This document shows, in pieces, positions 44,252 through 55,880 of a stretch of 64,000 nt of DNA (the first letter of the stretch is position 1; every line of letters begins with the position of its first letter). Made by a program: the position numbers and the translations under genes. This DNA comes from Bog-473 sp963753115 (lineage in GTDB: Bacteria; Actinomycetota; Acidimicrobiia; Acidimicrobiales; RAAP-2). The notes under the pieces are model-generated. The model saw nothing but the letters and a program-made list of their open reading frames with translations, searched no databases and was not told where the DNA came from. The stretch covers positions 54,576 to 118,575 of the forward strand of contig CAVWBB010000034.1 in assembly GCA_963753115.1 (NCBI GenBank), written 5' to 3'.

Positions 44252-45894
44252 TTAGACGGCGCGGCCCCGCAGGCCGCGGTACCGCCGGACCAGGGAGGCC
44301 GTCGACCCGTCCTGGCCGGAGAGGTCCGGAGCGGCGGACGTCCGTCAGGATCGGGGCGAGCTCCTTCGCCATGACCTTCCCGAGCTCGACGCCCCACTGG
44401 TCGAACGAATCGATGCCCCAGATGGTGCCCTCGACGAAGACCGTGTGCTCGTAGAGCGCGACGAGTTGGCCGAGGACCGAAGGCGTGAGCTTCGGGGCCA
44501 GGATCGTGGAGCTCGGCCGGTTCCCGGGCATCACCTTGTGGGGCACCACGTCGGCCGGGGTGCCCTCCGCCGCGATCTCCTCGGCCGTCTTGCCGAAGGC
44601 GAGGGCCTTCGTCTGGGCCAGGCAGTTGGCCATCAGCAGGTCCTGCTGCTCCCCCGTGTCGTGGGTGGACTCGGCGAAGGCGATGAAGTCGGCCGGGATC
44701 AGTTTCGTACCCTGGTGGATCAGTTGGTAGAAGGCGTGCTGCCCGTTGGTGCCGGGCTCGCCCCAGAAGATCTCCCCCGTCTGGCCCGACACGGGCGTGC
44801 CGTCGAGCTTGACCGACTTGCCGTTGGACTCCATGGTCAACTGCTGCAGGTAGGCCGGGAAGCGCGCCAGGCGGTGGCTGTAGGGCAACACCGCGTGGGT
44901 CTGCGCGCCGAAGAAGTTGTTGTACCAGACGTTGAGCATCCCCTGAATGACCGGGACGTTCTCGGCCAACGGGGTCGTCCGGAAGTGCTCGTCCATGGCG
45001 TGGAAGCCGGCGAGCATGTCCCCGAAGGACTGGCGTCCGATGGCCACCATCAGCGAGAACCCGATGGCCGAGTCGTAGGAGTAGCGCCCACCGACCCAGT
45101 CCCAGAACTCGAGCATGTTGTCGGTGTCGATCCCGAACGCCGCGACGCCCTCGGTGTTCGTGGACACCGCCACGAAGTGCTTCGCCACCGCGTCGTCTCC
45201 CGCGGCGCTGCCCAGTCCCGCCAGGAGCCAATCCCTGGCGGCGGCGGCGTTGGTCAGCGTCTCCAGTGTCGTGAACGTCTTGGAGCTGACGACGAAGAGC
45301 GTCGTCTCGGGGTCGAGGTCATGGGTGGCCGCGTAGAGGTCGACCGGATCGACGTTCGACACGAAGCGGCTGGTGAGGCCCGGTTGGGCAGAGTCGGCCA
45401 GCGCGATGGTGGCCATGGCCGGGCCGAGGTCCGAACCGCCGATCCCGATGTTGACCACGGCGCGCAATCCGCTTGCCCGTGGCCCCGGTCCAGGATCCGT
45501 TGCGGATGCGGTCGGACAGGTCACCCATTTTGGTCAGCACCGCCTGGACGTCGGCGACGACGTCTTGGCCGTCCACGTGCAGGCGGCTTCCCGGCGGCAT
45601 GCGCAGGGCCACGTGCAGGACGGCCCGGTCCTCGGTCGTGTTGATGTGCTCGCCCGCGAACATGGCGTCGCGATGTTCTTCGACCTTGGCGGCTCGAGCG
45701 ACGTCCATCAGGAGACGCACGGTCTCGTCCGTGGCCCGTTGCTTCGAATAGTCGAGGACGAGGTCGGCTGCCTCGACCGTCATGCGCTCCGCCCGATCGG
45801 GCTCGTCCGCGAAGAGTTCGCGCAAGTGTCGCGTGGCGATCGCGTCGTAGTGCGCCGCCAAGGCCTTCCACTCGGGTGTCGCCGTCGGATCCAT
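44252..45894 (-). CDS. pgi: Glucose-6-phosphate isomerase, two frameshifts
   Basis: Interconverts glucose-6-phosphate and fructose-6-phosphate. ATG 45894 starts TPEWKALAAHYDAIATRHLRELF; the first frame ends at SWTGATGKRI, and one extra base near 45473 moves to AVVNIGIGGSDLGPAMA, followed by VVSSKTFTTLET, QLTMESNGKSVKLDG and VMAKELAPIL. A second shift near 44335 gives the true end DGSTASLVRRYRGLRG and TAA 44252; without it the tail is meaningless. Restored length is about 546, normal. Two independent breaks in a conserved enzyme argue for sequence errors. Confidence 0.9.
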
Positions 45895-45904
45895 ACGAGG
45901 CAAT

Positions 45905-46720
45905 CTACGGGGCATCGCGCACGGGCGTTCGCGCCGACAGGAAGGCGACGACGGCGGGGATCGCGGCGGGGTCCTGCAGGAAGAACGCGTGGCCGCCGTC
46001 GAACATCTCGAGCCGAGCGCCGGGGATGCCCCGCGCCAGGAATTCGCTGTTGGCCGGTGGCGCGATCCCGTCGAAGCGCCCGCCACAGACGAGTGTCGGG
46101 CACGTGATGCCACCCAGGCGGTCGGAGGTGTCGTGGGCGGCTCGCGCCGCCAGTTGGTTGGCGAGGCCCTGACTGGGCCCGCCGGCTTCCCCTTGGAGGT
46201 TCATGCGCGCACCGATCATCGCCACCATGTCGGGGTTCGCCGCACGCCAGGCCGCGTCCCAGCGCGTGTCGAGGATCTCCATCCGTTGCGCCGCTTGCTC
46301 CTCGGCGCTCAACGTGGCCAGCTCGTGCAGCGGGTAGGAGGCGCCGCCGGCCCCGCCGGCGGAGGTGCAGGCCAGCACCAGTCGCCGCACCCGTCGAGGG
46401 TGGCGGATGGCCAGCTCCTGGGCGACCATGCCGCCGAAGGAGATCCCCATGACCACGCAGTCGTCCCAGCCCACGACGTCGAGGAGCGCGGCGGCGTCGT
46501 TGGCGAAGTCGGCCATGGCGTAGGGCCACGGAGGCACGCTGCTCTGTCCCAGCCCGCGCTGGTCGTAGGCCAGGACCTCGAAGCTCTCGGCCAGGGGCCC
46601 GTCCGCCAAACGGGGCGGCTGGCGGAGGTCACCGCCGGTGCCCGAAATGATCAGGAACCGGTCCCCGGCTCCGCCGAGCTCGTAGTACAGGGAGACGCCG
46701 TTGGCATCACAGAAGGGCAT
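45905..46720 (-). CDS. Alpha/beta hydrolase
   Basis: 271 residues from ATG 46720. Nucleophile elbow GISFGGMVAQELA (Ser about residue 96), oxyanion-region SGTGGDLRQPP, YDQRGLGQSS, acid region VCGGRFDGIAPP and catalytic His in FDGGHAFFLQD. A related 3-oxoadipate-lactonase-like architecture, but the substrate is unknown. The ATG 46720 is chosen over 46729 because TACTGT lies exactly 7 nt upstream (leaderless signature). It follows gltD on the same strand. Confidence 0.85.
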   Translation of the reverse strand: MPFCDANGVSLYYELGGAGDRFLIISGTGGDLRQPPRLADGPLAESFEVLAYDQRGLGQSSVPPWPYAMADFANDAAALLDVVGWDDCVVMGISFGGMVAQELAIRHPRRVRRLVLACTSAGGAGGASYPLHELATLSAEEQAAQRMEILDTRWDAAWRAANPDMVAMIGARMNLQGEAGGPSQGLANQLAARAAHDTSDRLGGITCPTLVCGGRFDGIAPPANSEFLARGIPGARLEMFDGGHAFFLQDPAAIPAVVAFLSARTPVRDAP

Positions 46721-46724
46721 GGCC

Positions 46725-46792
46725 TGCACAGTACCGATCAGCGGGGCGGCCGGTCGGGTGCACAGTACCGATCGGCCGGGCGGCCGATCGGG
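46725..46792. repeat. 34-bp tandem duplication between gltD and the hydrolase gene
   Basis: Units starting at 46725 and 46759 share TGCACAGTACCGATC and a following GC-rich part with few mismatches (unit one CAGCGGGGCGGCCGG, unit two GGCCGGGCGGCCGAT). Each contains a copy of the TACTGT hexamer on the minus strand, so the duplication doubles the putative -10 element of the hydrolase gene. Confidence 0.7.
46728..46733 (-). promoter_or_regulatory. Putative leaderless -10 element (TACTGT) for the alpha/beta hydrolase
   Basis: TACTGT on the minus strand ends 7 nt before ATG 46720. A second copy lies 34 bp upstream in the tandem repeat. Confidence 0.5.
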
Positions 46793-48357
<1,565 letters not shown>

Positions 48358-48361
<4 letters not shown>

Positions 48362-51300
48362 CCATGTGCGGCCTCCATGACTGCTTGGTCGACCGGGCGC
48401 CCCTCTGCCTCGGCGATGCGGGTCGCCTCCAGGATGCGCCGGTAGTCGCGCGGCATGACCTTGACGAACTCGAGCACCTCGGTGTCCCAGCGCTCCAAGA
48501 GGCCGGCCGCGACGGCCGACTCGGTCTCGACGCCGTGCCGCTCGACGAGGGCACGCACGCTGAAGGCGTCGGTCGGATCGAGGGGCTCGACGTCGACCAG
48601 CTCGAGGTTCACGCGTTGCCCGAATGTCCGGCCGGGGTCATAGACGTAGGCGATCCCGCCCGACATGCCGGCGGCGAAGTTCCGGCCCGTCGGGCCGAGC
48701 ACCAGGACGAGCCCGCCGGTCATGTACTCGCAGCCGTGGTCGCCCACGCCCTCGACGACGGCGGTGGCCCCGGAGTTGCGCACGCAGAAGCGCTCCCCCA
48801 CCTGGCCCCGGATGAAGACCTCGCCCGAGGTGGCCCCGTAGAGGATGACGTTCCCGGCGATGATCTGCTCCTCGGCGACGAACGTCGAGCTCTCCGGCGG
48901 CCGCACGACCAGGCGCCCACCCGAAAGGCCCTTGCCGAAGTAGTCGTTGGCGTCCCCGTAGAGGCGCATCGTCACGCCCTTGGGCATGAAGGCGCCGAAG
49001 CTCTGCCCCGCCGAGCCGGTGAACGTCAACGAGATCGTGTCCTCGGGCAGCCCGGCCGCGCCGTAGCGGCGGCTGATCTCCGAGCCCAGCAACGTCCCGA
49101 CCGTGCGGTCGACGTTGGAGATGGGCACGGACACCGACACCGGCGTCAGCTGTGCCAGGGCCGGCGCGCACTCGTCCAGGAAGGCATGGTCCAGCGCCTT
49201 CTCGAGCCCGTGGTCCTGCTCGACCAGTTGGCGGCGACTCATCGACGCCGGGACGTCGGGCTGGGCCAGCACCGTCGACAGGTCCAGACCCGCCGCCTTC
49301 CAGTGCGCCACTGCGTCCTCGGTCTCGAGCAGGTCCACCCGGCCGATGGCCTCGTCGAGCGAGCGCAGGCCGAGGGAGGCCAGCAGCTCGCGCACCTCCT
49401 CCGCGACGTACTCGAAGAAGGTCTCGACGAACTCGGGCTTGCCGTTGAACTTGGCCCGCAGCGCCGGGTTCTGGGTGGCGATGCCGACGGGACAGGTATC
49501 GAGGTGGCAGACGCGCATCATGATGCAGCCGGAGACCACGAGCGGCGCCGAGGCGAAGCCGTACTCCTCCGCCCCCAAGAGCGCGCCGATGATCACGTCG
49601 CGCCCGGTCTTCAATTGCCCGTCCACCTGGACCACGATCCGGTCCCGCAGCCCGTTGGCCAACAGCGTCTGCTGCGTCTCGGCCAGGCCGATCTCCCACG
49701 GGATGCCGGCGTGCTTCAACGACGTCAGCGGCGCCGCCCCGGTGCCGCCGTCGTGGCCCGAAATGAGCACCACGTCGGAATGGGCCTTGGCCACCCCGGC
49801 CGCCACCGTGCCGACGCCGACCTCGGCCACGAGCTTCACGTGCACCCTGGCTGCGGGGTTGGACGACTTGAGGTCGTGGATGAGCTGGGCGATGTCCTCA
49901 ATGGAATAGATGTCGTGGTGCGGCGGCGGGGAGATGAGGCCCACCCCCGGCGTCGACGACCGGGTGCGGGCGATCCAGGGGTGCACCTTGTTGCCGGGGA
50001 GCTGGCCACCCTCGCCGGGCTTGGCCCCCTGCGAGATCTTGATCTGCAGGTCGTCCGCATTGACGAGGTACTCGCCCGTCACGCCGAAGCGTCCCGAGGC
50101 CACCTGCTTGATGGCGCTGCGGCGGAGGTCGCCGTTGGCATCGGGTGTGAAGCGGTCCGCGTCCTCCCCGCCCTCGCCCGTGTTGGAGCGGCCGCCCAGC
50201 CGGTTCATGGCGATGGCCAGGGTCTGGTGCGCCTCGGCCGAGATGGAGCCGTAGGACATGGCGCCGGTGGAGAACCGGGCCAGGATCGACGATGCCGGCT
50301 CGACCTCGTCGAGCGGGACGGGCCCGCCCGGGGCCGGCTTCAGCCGCAGCAGCCCGCGCAGCGTCCCCAGCTTCGAGGCCTGGTCGTCGACGGCGTTGCT
50401 GTACTCCTTGAAGATGTCGTAGCGCTTCGCCCGGGTGGCGTGCTGGAGCTTGAACACCGTCTTGGGGTTGAAGAGGTGGAACTCGCCCTCGCGGCGCCAC
50501 TGGTACTCGCCGCCCACCTCGAGCTCGCGATGGGCCCGCTCGGTCGGCCGGGTGTCGTGGGCCGCGCGGTGCCTCGCCGCCACCTCGGCCGCCAGCACCG
50601 GGAGCCCGACGCCGCCGATGCGCGACGCGGTGCCGGTGAAGTACTCGTCGATGAGGGCGCCGTCGAGGCCGATCGCCTCGAAGACCTGGGCGCCCGTATA
50701 GGAGGCGACGGTCGAGATGCCCATCTTCGACATCACCTTGAGCACGCCCTTGCAGGCCGCCTTCACGTAGTTCCGGCGCGCCTGGCGCGGTGACACACCC
50801 TCCAACAGGCCCTCGGAGATCATGTCGTCGATGGAGTCGAGCGCCAGGTACGGGTTCACGGCCGCCGCCCCGAACCCGATGAGCAGCGCCATGTGGTGCA
50901 CCTCACGGGCATCGCCGGTCTCGATGACGAGGCCGACCTTGGTGCGGGTCTTCTCCCGCACCAGGTGGTGGTGCACCGCCGCCGTCAACAACAGAGACGG
51001 GATCGGCGCCCAGTCCGTGGTGGCGTTGCGGTCCGACAGGACGATGAGGTTCGCCCCGTCGGCGATCGCCTCGGACACCCGGCGCCGCACGTCGTCGATC
51101 GCCCGGCGGAGCGAGTCGCCCCCGGCCACCGTCGGGGCGCCGACCGAGCCCGCCTCGCGCACGTCGAACAGCCCGTCGATGGCGAAGGCCTTGAAGCCGG
51201 GCGTCTCGCCGCCCTCGTTGACGTACATCAGCTTGGCCAGGTCGTCGCGGTCGATGACCGGCAGCGGCAGGAGGATCTGGCGGCACGAGCCGGCCTTGGC

Positions 51301-52941
51301 CTCGAGCAGGTTGGCCTCGGGGCCGATGGTGGCGGCGAGCGACGTCACCAGCTCCTCCCGGATGGCGTCCAAGGGCGGGTTGGTCACCTGGGCGAAGAGC
51401 TGGGTGAAGTAGTCGTAGAGCAGGCGGGAGCGGTCCGACAGCACGGCGATGGACGTGTCCGAGCCCATGGAGCCGATCGGCTCGGCCCCGGTGCGGGCCA
51501 TCGGCGCCAGAATGACCCGGAGCTCTTCGGTGGTGTACCCGAAGAGCCGCTGCTGGGTGACCACCCGCCCGTGCTGGGGGGTGAGCATGGTGCGGGCGGG
51601 CAGCTCGTCGAGGCGGATCTGGTCCTGGGCCAGCCACTCCCCGTACGGGTGCTCGGCCGCCAGCTCCGACTTGATCTCCTCGTCCTCGACCAGCCGGCCC
51701 TTGGCCGTGTCGACGAGGAACATGCGGCCCGGCTGCAGGCGACCCTTGCGGACGATGCGTTCCGGGGCGATGTCCAACACGCCCACCTCGCTCGCCAACA
51801 CGACCAGCCCGTCGTCGGTGACCCAGTACCGGGCCGGGCGCAGGCCGTTGCGGTCCAACACGGCCCCGACGACCGTGCCGTCGGTGAAGCAGACCGCGGC
51901 CGGGCCGTCCCAGGGCTCCATCAAGGAGGCGTGGTAGCGGTAGAAGGCGCGCCGCTGCCGGTCCATGGTGGTGTGGTTCTCCCACGCTTCGGGGATCATC
52001 ATCAGGACGGCGTGCGGCAGCGAGCGCCCCCCGAGATGCAACAGCTCGAGCACCTCGTCGAAGCTGGCCGAGTCGCTCGCCCCCGGCGTGCAGATCGGGT
52101 AGATCCGCGACAGGTCCCCCTCAATCAGGGACGTCTCCAGCAGGGCCTCGCGGGCCCGCATCCAGTTGCGGTTGCCGGCCAACGTGTTGATCTCGCCGTT
52201 GTGGCACAGGTAGCGGTAGGGGTGGGCGAGCGGCCAGCTGGGGAACGTGTTGGTCGAGAAGCGGGAGTGCACCAGGGCCAGGCCGGACTCGAACAGGGGG
52301 TCGCGCAGGTCCGGGAAGAACTGGCGCAGCTGCTCGGAGGTGAGCATGCCCTTGTAGACGATGGTGCGGGCCGACAGCGAGGGGAAGTAGACGTCGTCGA
52401 CGGCGTGCTCGACGCGCTTGCGCAGCACGAAGGCGCGCCGCTCGAGCGCCATGACGTCGACGCCGGCGCCGGCGTCCGCGTCGCTGGTCCCCGCCGGCGC
52501 CACGAACACCTGCTCAATCAGCGGCATCGCACTCTTGGCGATCAACCCCAGGTCGTCGGTCTCCGTCGGCACCGTGCGCCACCCGAGCACGGTCAGTCCC
52601 TCCTCCGCCGCCATGTGCTCGACGACGGTGCGGGCCTTCAGGGCGTCGTCGGCGTCGGTGGGCAAGAACACGAGCCCGACCGCGTAGCCGCCGGCGTCGG
52701 GCAGCGAGAACCCGGCCGCCGATGCCGCCCCCACCAGGAACCGGTGCGGGATCTGGACCAGGATCCCGGCCCCGTCGCCCGTGTTGACCTCCGCACCCGA
52801 GGCGCCACGGTGGGCCAGGCGCTCCAGGACGGTGAGGCCCCGGTCGACGATGTCGTGATCGGGTCGGCCGTTGAGATCGGCCACCATGCCGACACCACAG
52901 GCGTCGTGCTCGTATGCCGGGTCGTAGAGGCCAGTGGCCAT
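48358..52941 (-). CDS. gltB: Glutamate synthase large subunit
   Basis: 1527 residues, full length. Makes glutamate from glutamine and 2-oxoglutarate. ATG 52941 gives a short propeptide and the catalytic N-terminal nucleophile Cys15 in EHDACGVGM. Other domains: glutamine amidotransferase (ALDRNGLRPARYW-like RNGLRPARY), central domain, FMN-binding synthase domain with GGRSNTGEGGED and SGHDGGTGAAPLTS, the 3Fe-4S motif CIMMRVCHLDTCPVG, and the C-terminal repeat-helix domain (GATSGEVFIRGQVGERF). Overlaps gltD by 4 nt. A GGAAGGA ribosome site precedes the ATG. A long plus-strand ORF opposite is an antisense shadow. Confidence 0.97.
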
Positions 52942-53028
52942 CGGCGTCCTTCCGAGTGAGGAGAGGTGAACGGATACCGGGACGACGTTGGCCCGAAGTG
53001 GAAAGAACAGGATACACGACGGCTCTCG

Positions 53029-53034
53029 TAGGCT
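53029..53034 (+). promoter_or_regulatory. Putative leaderless -10 element (TAGGCT) for thiO
   Basis: TAGGCT ends 7 nt before the thiO ATG at 53042 in the 100-bp divergent gap with gltB; no ribosome site lies between. Confidence 0.5.
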
Positions 53035-53041
53035 TGCGCAC

Positions 53042-54118
53042 ATGGGATCACGCGTCCATGTCGTGGGGGGCGGGGTGATCGGGCTGGCCAGTGCGTGGGA
53101 ATTGTCACGCAACGGTCATGATGTGACGCTGGTTGCGCCGGCCCCCGGCCGGGACGGCGCGTCGTGGGTGGCGGCGGGGATGCTGGCGCCGGTGACCGAG
53201 GCGCAGTTCGGCGAGTCGGCCCTCACGGCCCTCCTGGTGGAGGGCGCCGGCCGCTGGCCCGCCTTCGCCGCCGCGCTCCACGACGCCACCGGGCACGCCA
53301 TCGGGTACGACACGACAGGCACGGTGACGGTCGCGCTCGATGCGTCCGATCGAGCCAGTCTCGACGACCTCCTCGCCTACCAGCACACGCTCGGCCTGGA
53401 GGCCCACCGCCGCAGCGCCAGCGAGTGCCGCCGTCTCGTGCCGGCGCTGAGCCCGGCCCTGCGCGGCGGGATCGAGGTCCCGGGCGACCACCACGTCGAC
53501 AACCGCGCCCTTCTCGGCGCGCTCGCCGAGGGTTGCCGGTTGGGCGGGGTGACGTTCGTCGAGGGCACGGTGGCCGCGTTGGAGGACGGGCCCGTGCTCG
53601 TCCTGGCGGACGGCCGCCGCCTCGCCCCGGACCACGTCGTCCTGGCGGCGGGGACGGGCCTGCGCGACATCGACGGGCTCGCCGGTGCCGCGCTCCCCTC
53701 GCTCCGGCCCGTCAAGGGGCACATCCTGCGCCTCGGACCGCCGGACGTCGGGTCGCCGGTGCCCCTGCTGACGCGCACGGTGCGCGGCCTGGTCCACGGG
53801 CGCTCCGTCTACCTCGTGCCGCGCCCGGACGGCTCTGTCGTCGTCGGCGCCACCGTGGAGGAGAAGGAAGCCGACGCCGCCGTGCGGGCCGGCGCGGTCC
53901 ACGAGCTGCTCTGCGACGCCCGGGCGATCGTGCCCGCCGTCGACGAGCTCGAGCTGCGCGAGGCGGCGACCGGCATGCGGCCCGCCACGCCCGACAACAT
54001 GCCGCATATCGGGCCGACCGGACTGGAAGGGGTCGTCGCGGCGATCGGCCACCACCGCAACGGAATTTTGTTGGCGCCCCTCACCGCCGCCGCCGTCGCG
54101 GACCTCATACCCCGATGA
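53042..54118 (+). CDS. thiO: Glycine oxidase ThiO
   Basis: FAD-dependent oxidase that makes the imine precursor for the thiazole of thiamine. 358 residues from ATG 53042 (the longer ORF start at 52988 is discounted). FAD-binding VHVVGGGVIGLASAWELSRNGHDVTLV at the N-terminus, SWVAAGMLAPVTEA as the family signature, and GMRPATPDNMPHIGPT with GHHRNGILLAPLTA near the C-terminus. Overlaps thiS (ATGA). ThiG and ThiE are not in the window. Confidence 0.92.
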   Translation: MGSRVHVVGGGVIGLASAWELSRNGHDVTLVAPAPGRDGASWVAAGMLAPVTEAQFGESALTALLVEGAGRWPAFAAALHDATGHAIGYDTTGTVTVALDASDRASLDDLLAYQHTLGLEAHRRSASECRRLVPALSPALRGGIEVPGDHHVDNRALLGALAEGCRLGGVTFVEGTVAALEDGPVLVLADGRRLAPDHVVLAAGTGLRDIDGLAGAALPSLRPVKGHILRLGPPDVGSPVPLLTRTVRGLVHGRSVYLVPRPDGSVVVGATVEEKEADAAVRAGAVHELLCDARAIVPAVDELELREAATGMRPATPDNMPHIGPTGLEGVVAAIGHHRNGILLAPLTAAAVADLIPR

Positions 54119-54330
54119 CCCCCGTTGCACTCCGACTGAACGGCGAGCCGGTCGAGGTGCCGCCCGGCGCCACCATCGCCGACCTCGTCACTGCGCTGAC
54201 CTCCGACGATGACCCCAGGGGGGTGGCGGTGGCGGTCGACCGCTGCGTCATCCCCCGCTCGGAGTGGGCCACCACGCCCGCCCGCGCCGGCTCCCTGGTC
54301 GAGGTGGTGAGCGCCGCCGCAGGCGGCTGA
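54115..54330 (+). CDS. thiS: Thiamine biosynthesis sulfur carrier ThiS
   Basis: 71-residue ubiquitin-fold carrier that ends in GG, where the thiocarboxylate is formed. Typical strands LRLNGEPVEVPPGATIADLV near the N-terminus and SLVEVVSAAAGG at the end. ATG 54115 overlaps the thiO stop by 4 nt, so the two are coupled. Length is normal. Confidence 0.9.
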   Translation: MTPVALRLNGEPVEVPPGATIADLVTALTSDDDPRGVAVAVDRCVIPRSEWATTPARAGSLVEVVSAAAGG

Positions 54331-54372
54331 GTGTCGTTGTCCCCGCCGCGCGGGGGGTGCCACAATCGTCCG

Positions 54373-55830
54373 ATGTCGTCTGCTCCCCGCTCGGGACCCA
54401 CCGCGTTCGTGCTGGCCGGAGGTGGGACCAAGGGATCCTTCGAGGTCGGGGTGCTCCAGTACCTGGTCGGCGTGGAGGGGATCGTCCCGGACATCATCAC
54501 CGCCACCTCGGCCGGCGCCATCGCCGCCACCGTCCTGGCCCAGGCGCGCACCCTGACCGAGTTCGAGGACCGGGTGCACGAGATCGAGGGCGACGTGCTG
54601 GCGTGGACCCAGACCGACCACGTGTTCGGCAAGCAGGCCTGGCTCGGCGCACTCGACGGCACGGCGCTCGGCCGCGAAATCCACCAGGAGATCACCGAGG
54701 GCACCCGCCCGCCCTTTCCCCTCACACCCTCCACGGTGCTGGCGGGCGACGAGGTCGTGCCACCGTGCGATTCCGGCCGCAAGGGGCGGCGTCAGGCCCG
54801 CCGGGCCCGTCGCCGGCGCCAACGCCACCTGGCCCGTCTCGTCGCCGGGGCCGGGCTCCGGCTGCCCCGGGTCCGCCGGCACCTGCGCAGCAGCGGCAGT
54901 GCGGTCCTGAACCTCGAGCCGCTGGCCGGTGCCCTGCGGGAGGGCAGCGAGGCCGGGGTCCGGCCCGTCGACCCGGCCCTGATCGCCCGCCCGGGCCTGC
55001 AGCTGCGCCTCGCCGTCACCGCGCTGCGCGCCGGCGTCCTGCGTTTCGTGACCGAGGACGGCACCATCGTGGAGGCGGACGCCCGCACACCGGCACCGGG
55101 TGACGGGGCCGGTCCGGTCGACCTCGTCGACGGGGCCATCGCCTCGGCCAGCGTGCCGATGGTGTTCCCGCCCCACCCCTTGGCCGACGACGACTACGTC
55201 GACGGCGGGGTGATCGAGATCGTGCCGGTCTCCGCCGCGGCCGCGCTGGGGGCGACCCGCATCATCGCCGTCGTCGCCGTCCCGCTCACGCTGCCCCGCG
55301 ACGAGCGGGACTACGCGTCCGCGCCCGCCGGCTACATCGGGCTGCGCTCCATGGGGATGATCGGCGTGGCGGAGCGCCAGATCGCCAACCTCAACGTCCA
55401 CCTGCCCGAGGGGACGACGCTGACCACGGTCGACCCCGTGGTCGACGTGGTGGGCCTCTTCGAGATAGAGCCCGGGCTCCTGCGCATCAACAAGGACTAC
55501 GGCTGGCTGCGCGCCGCCGACCTCCTGGCCGACGGGGACCCCGACATCCGGGCCGACATCGCCGAGGGCACCCATGCCATCGTCGAGGCCCGGCGCGAGG
55601 CATGGCGCCTGGAGGAGTCCCTCTGGGCCGCCGGGCGCGTCGGTGAGGACGATGCGGGGACGCTGGCCCTCGTGCGCGAGCACAAGGAGCACGTGCGCGC
55701 CCTGGTCGATCGGCGCAAGCAGCTCGGTTTCCCGGTGCCCGACGGCTGTGAGGACTGGTGGACCGGCTACGAGGCCCACACGGCCGAGCGGCCGCAGGGC
55801 CTGCCGACCTTCGCCGCCGGCCGCCCCTGA
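54373..55830 (+). CDS. Patatin-like phospholipase
   Basis: 485 residues. Oxyanion motif AGGGTKGSFEVGVLQYL (about residues 15-31), nucleophile motif TATSAGAIAA (Ser about residue 54; the usual first Gly of GxSxG is Ala here) and catalytic dyad Asp in VDGGVIEIVPV. A basic, low-complexity insert (GRKGRRQARRARRRRQRHLARL, about residues 137-158) and a C-terminal about 150-residue extension are unusual. ATG 54373 is chosen over GTG 54331 because CACAAT lies six bases upstream. Substrate unknown; possible lipid hydrolase. Confidence 0.85.
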   Translation: MSSAPRSGPTAFVLAGGGTKGSFEVGVLQYLVGVEGIVPDIITATSAGAIAATVLAQARTLTEFEDRVHEIEGDVLAWTQTDHVFGKQAWLGALDGTALGREIHQEITEGTRPPFPLTPSTVLAGDEVVPPCDSGRKGRRQARRARRRRQRHLARLVAGAGLRLPRVRRHLRSSGSAVLNLEPLAGALREGSEAGVRPVDPALIARPGLQLRLAVTALRAGVLRFVTEDGTIVEADARTPAPGDGAGPVDLVDGAIASASVPMVFPPHPLADDDYVDGGVIEIVPVSAAAALGATRIIAVVAVPLTLPRDERDYASAPAGYIGLRSMGMIGVAERQIANLNVHLPEGTTLTTVDPVVDVVGLFEIEPGLLRINKDYGWLRAADLLADGDPDIRADIAEGTHAIVEARREAWRLEESLWAAGRVGEDDAGTLALVREHKEHVRALVDRRKQLGFPVPDGCEDWWTGYEAHTAERPQGLPTFAAGRP

Positions 55831-55880
55831 TCAGACGGCCGGCCCACCTATCCGACCGCCCCTGATCAGACGGTCGGCCC
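55821..55880. repeat. 35-bp-period direct repeat between convergent patatin and corA genes
   Basis: CCGCCCCTGATCAGACGGCCGGCCC at 55821-55845 recurs at 55856-55880 with one mismatch. Each unit contains the palindrome CTGATCAG, which has a stop codon on both strands: the first TGA ends patatin, the second TCA ends corA. Confidence 0.75.

Noticed and set aside
48364..50793. 809-codon plus-strand ORF inside gltB
   Set aside because: Shadow; gltB is continuous with all family motifs.
50893..52959. 688-codon plus-strand ORF inside gltB
   Set aside because: Shadow frame with no known features.
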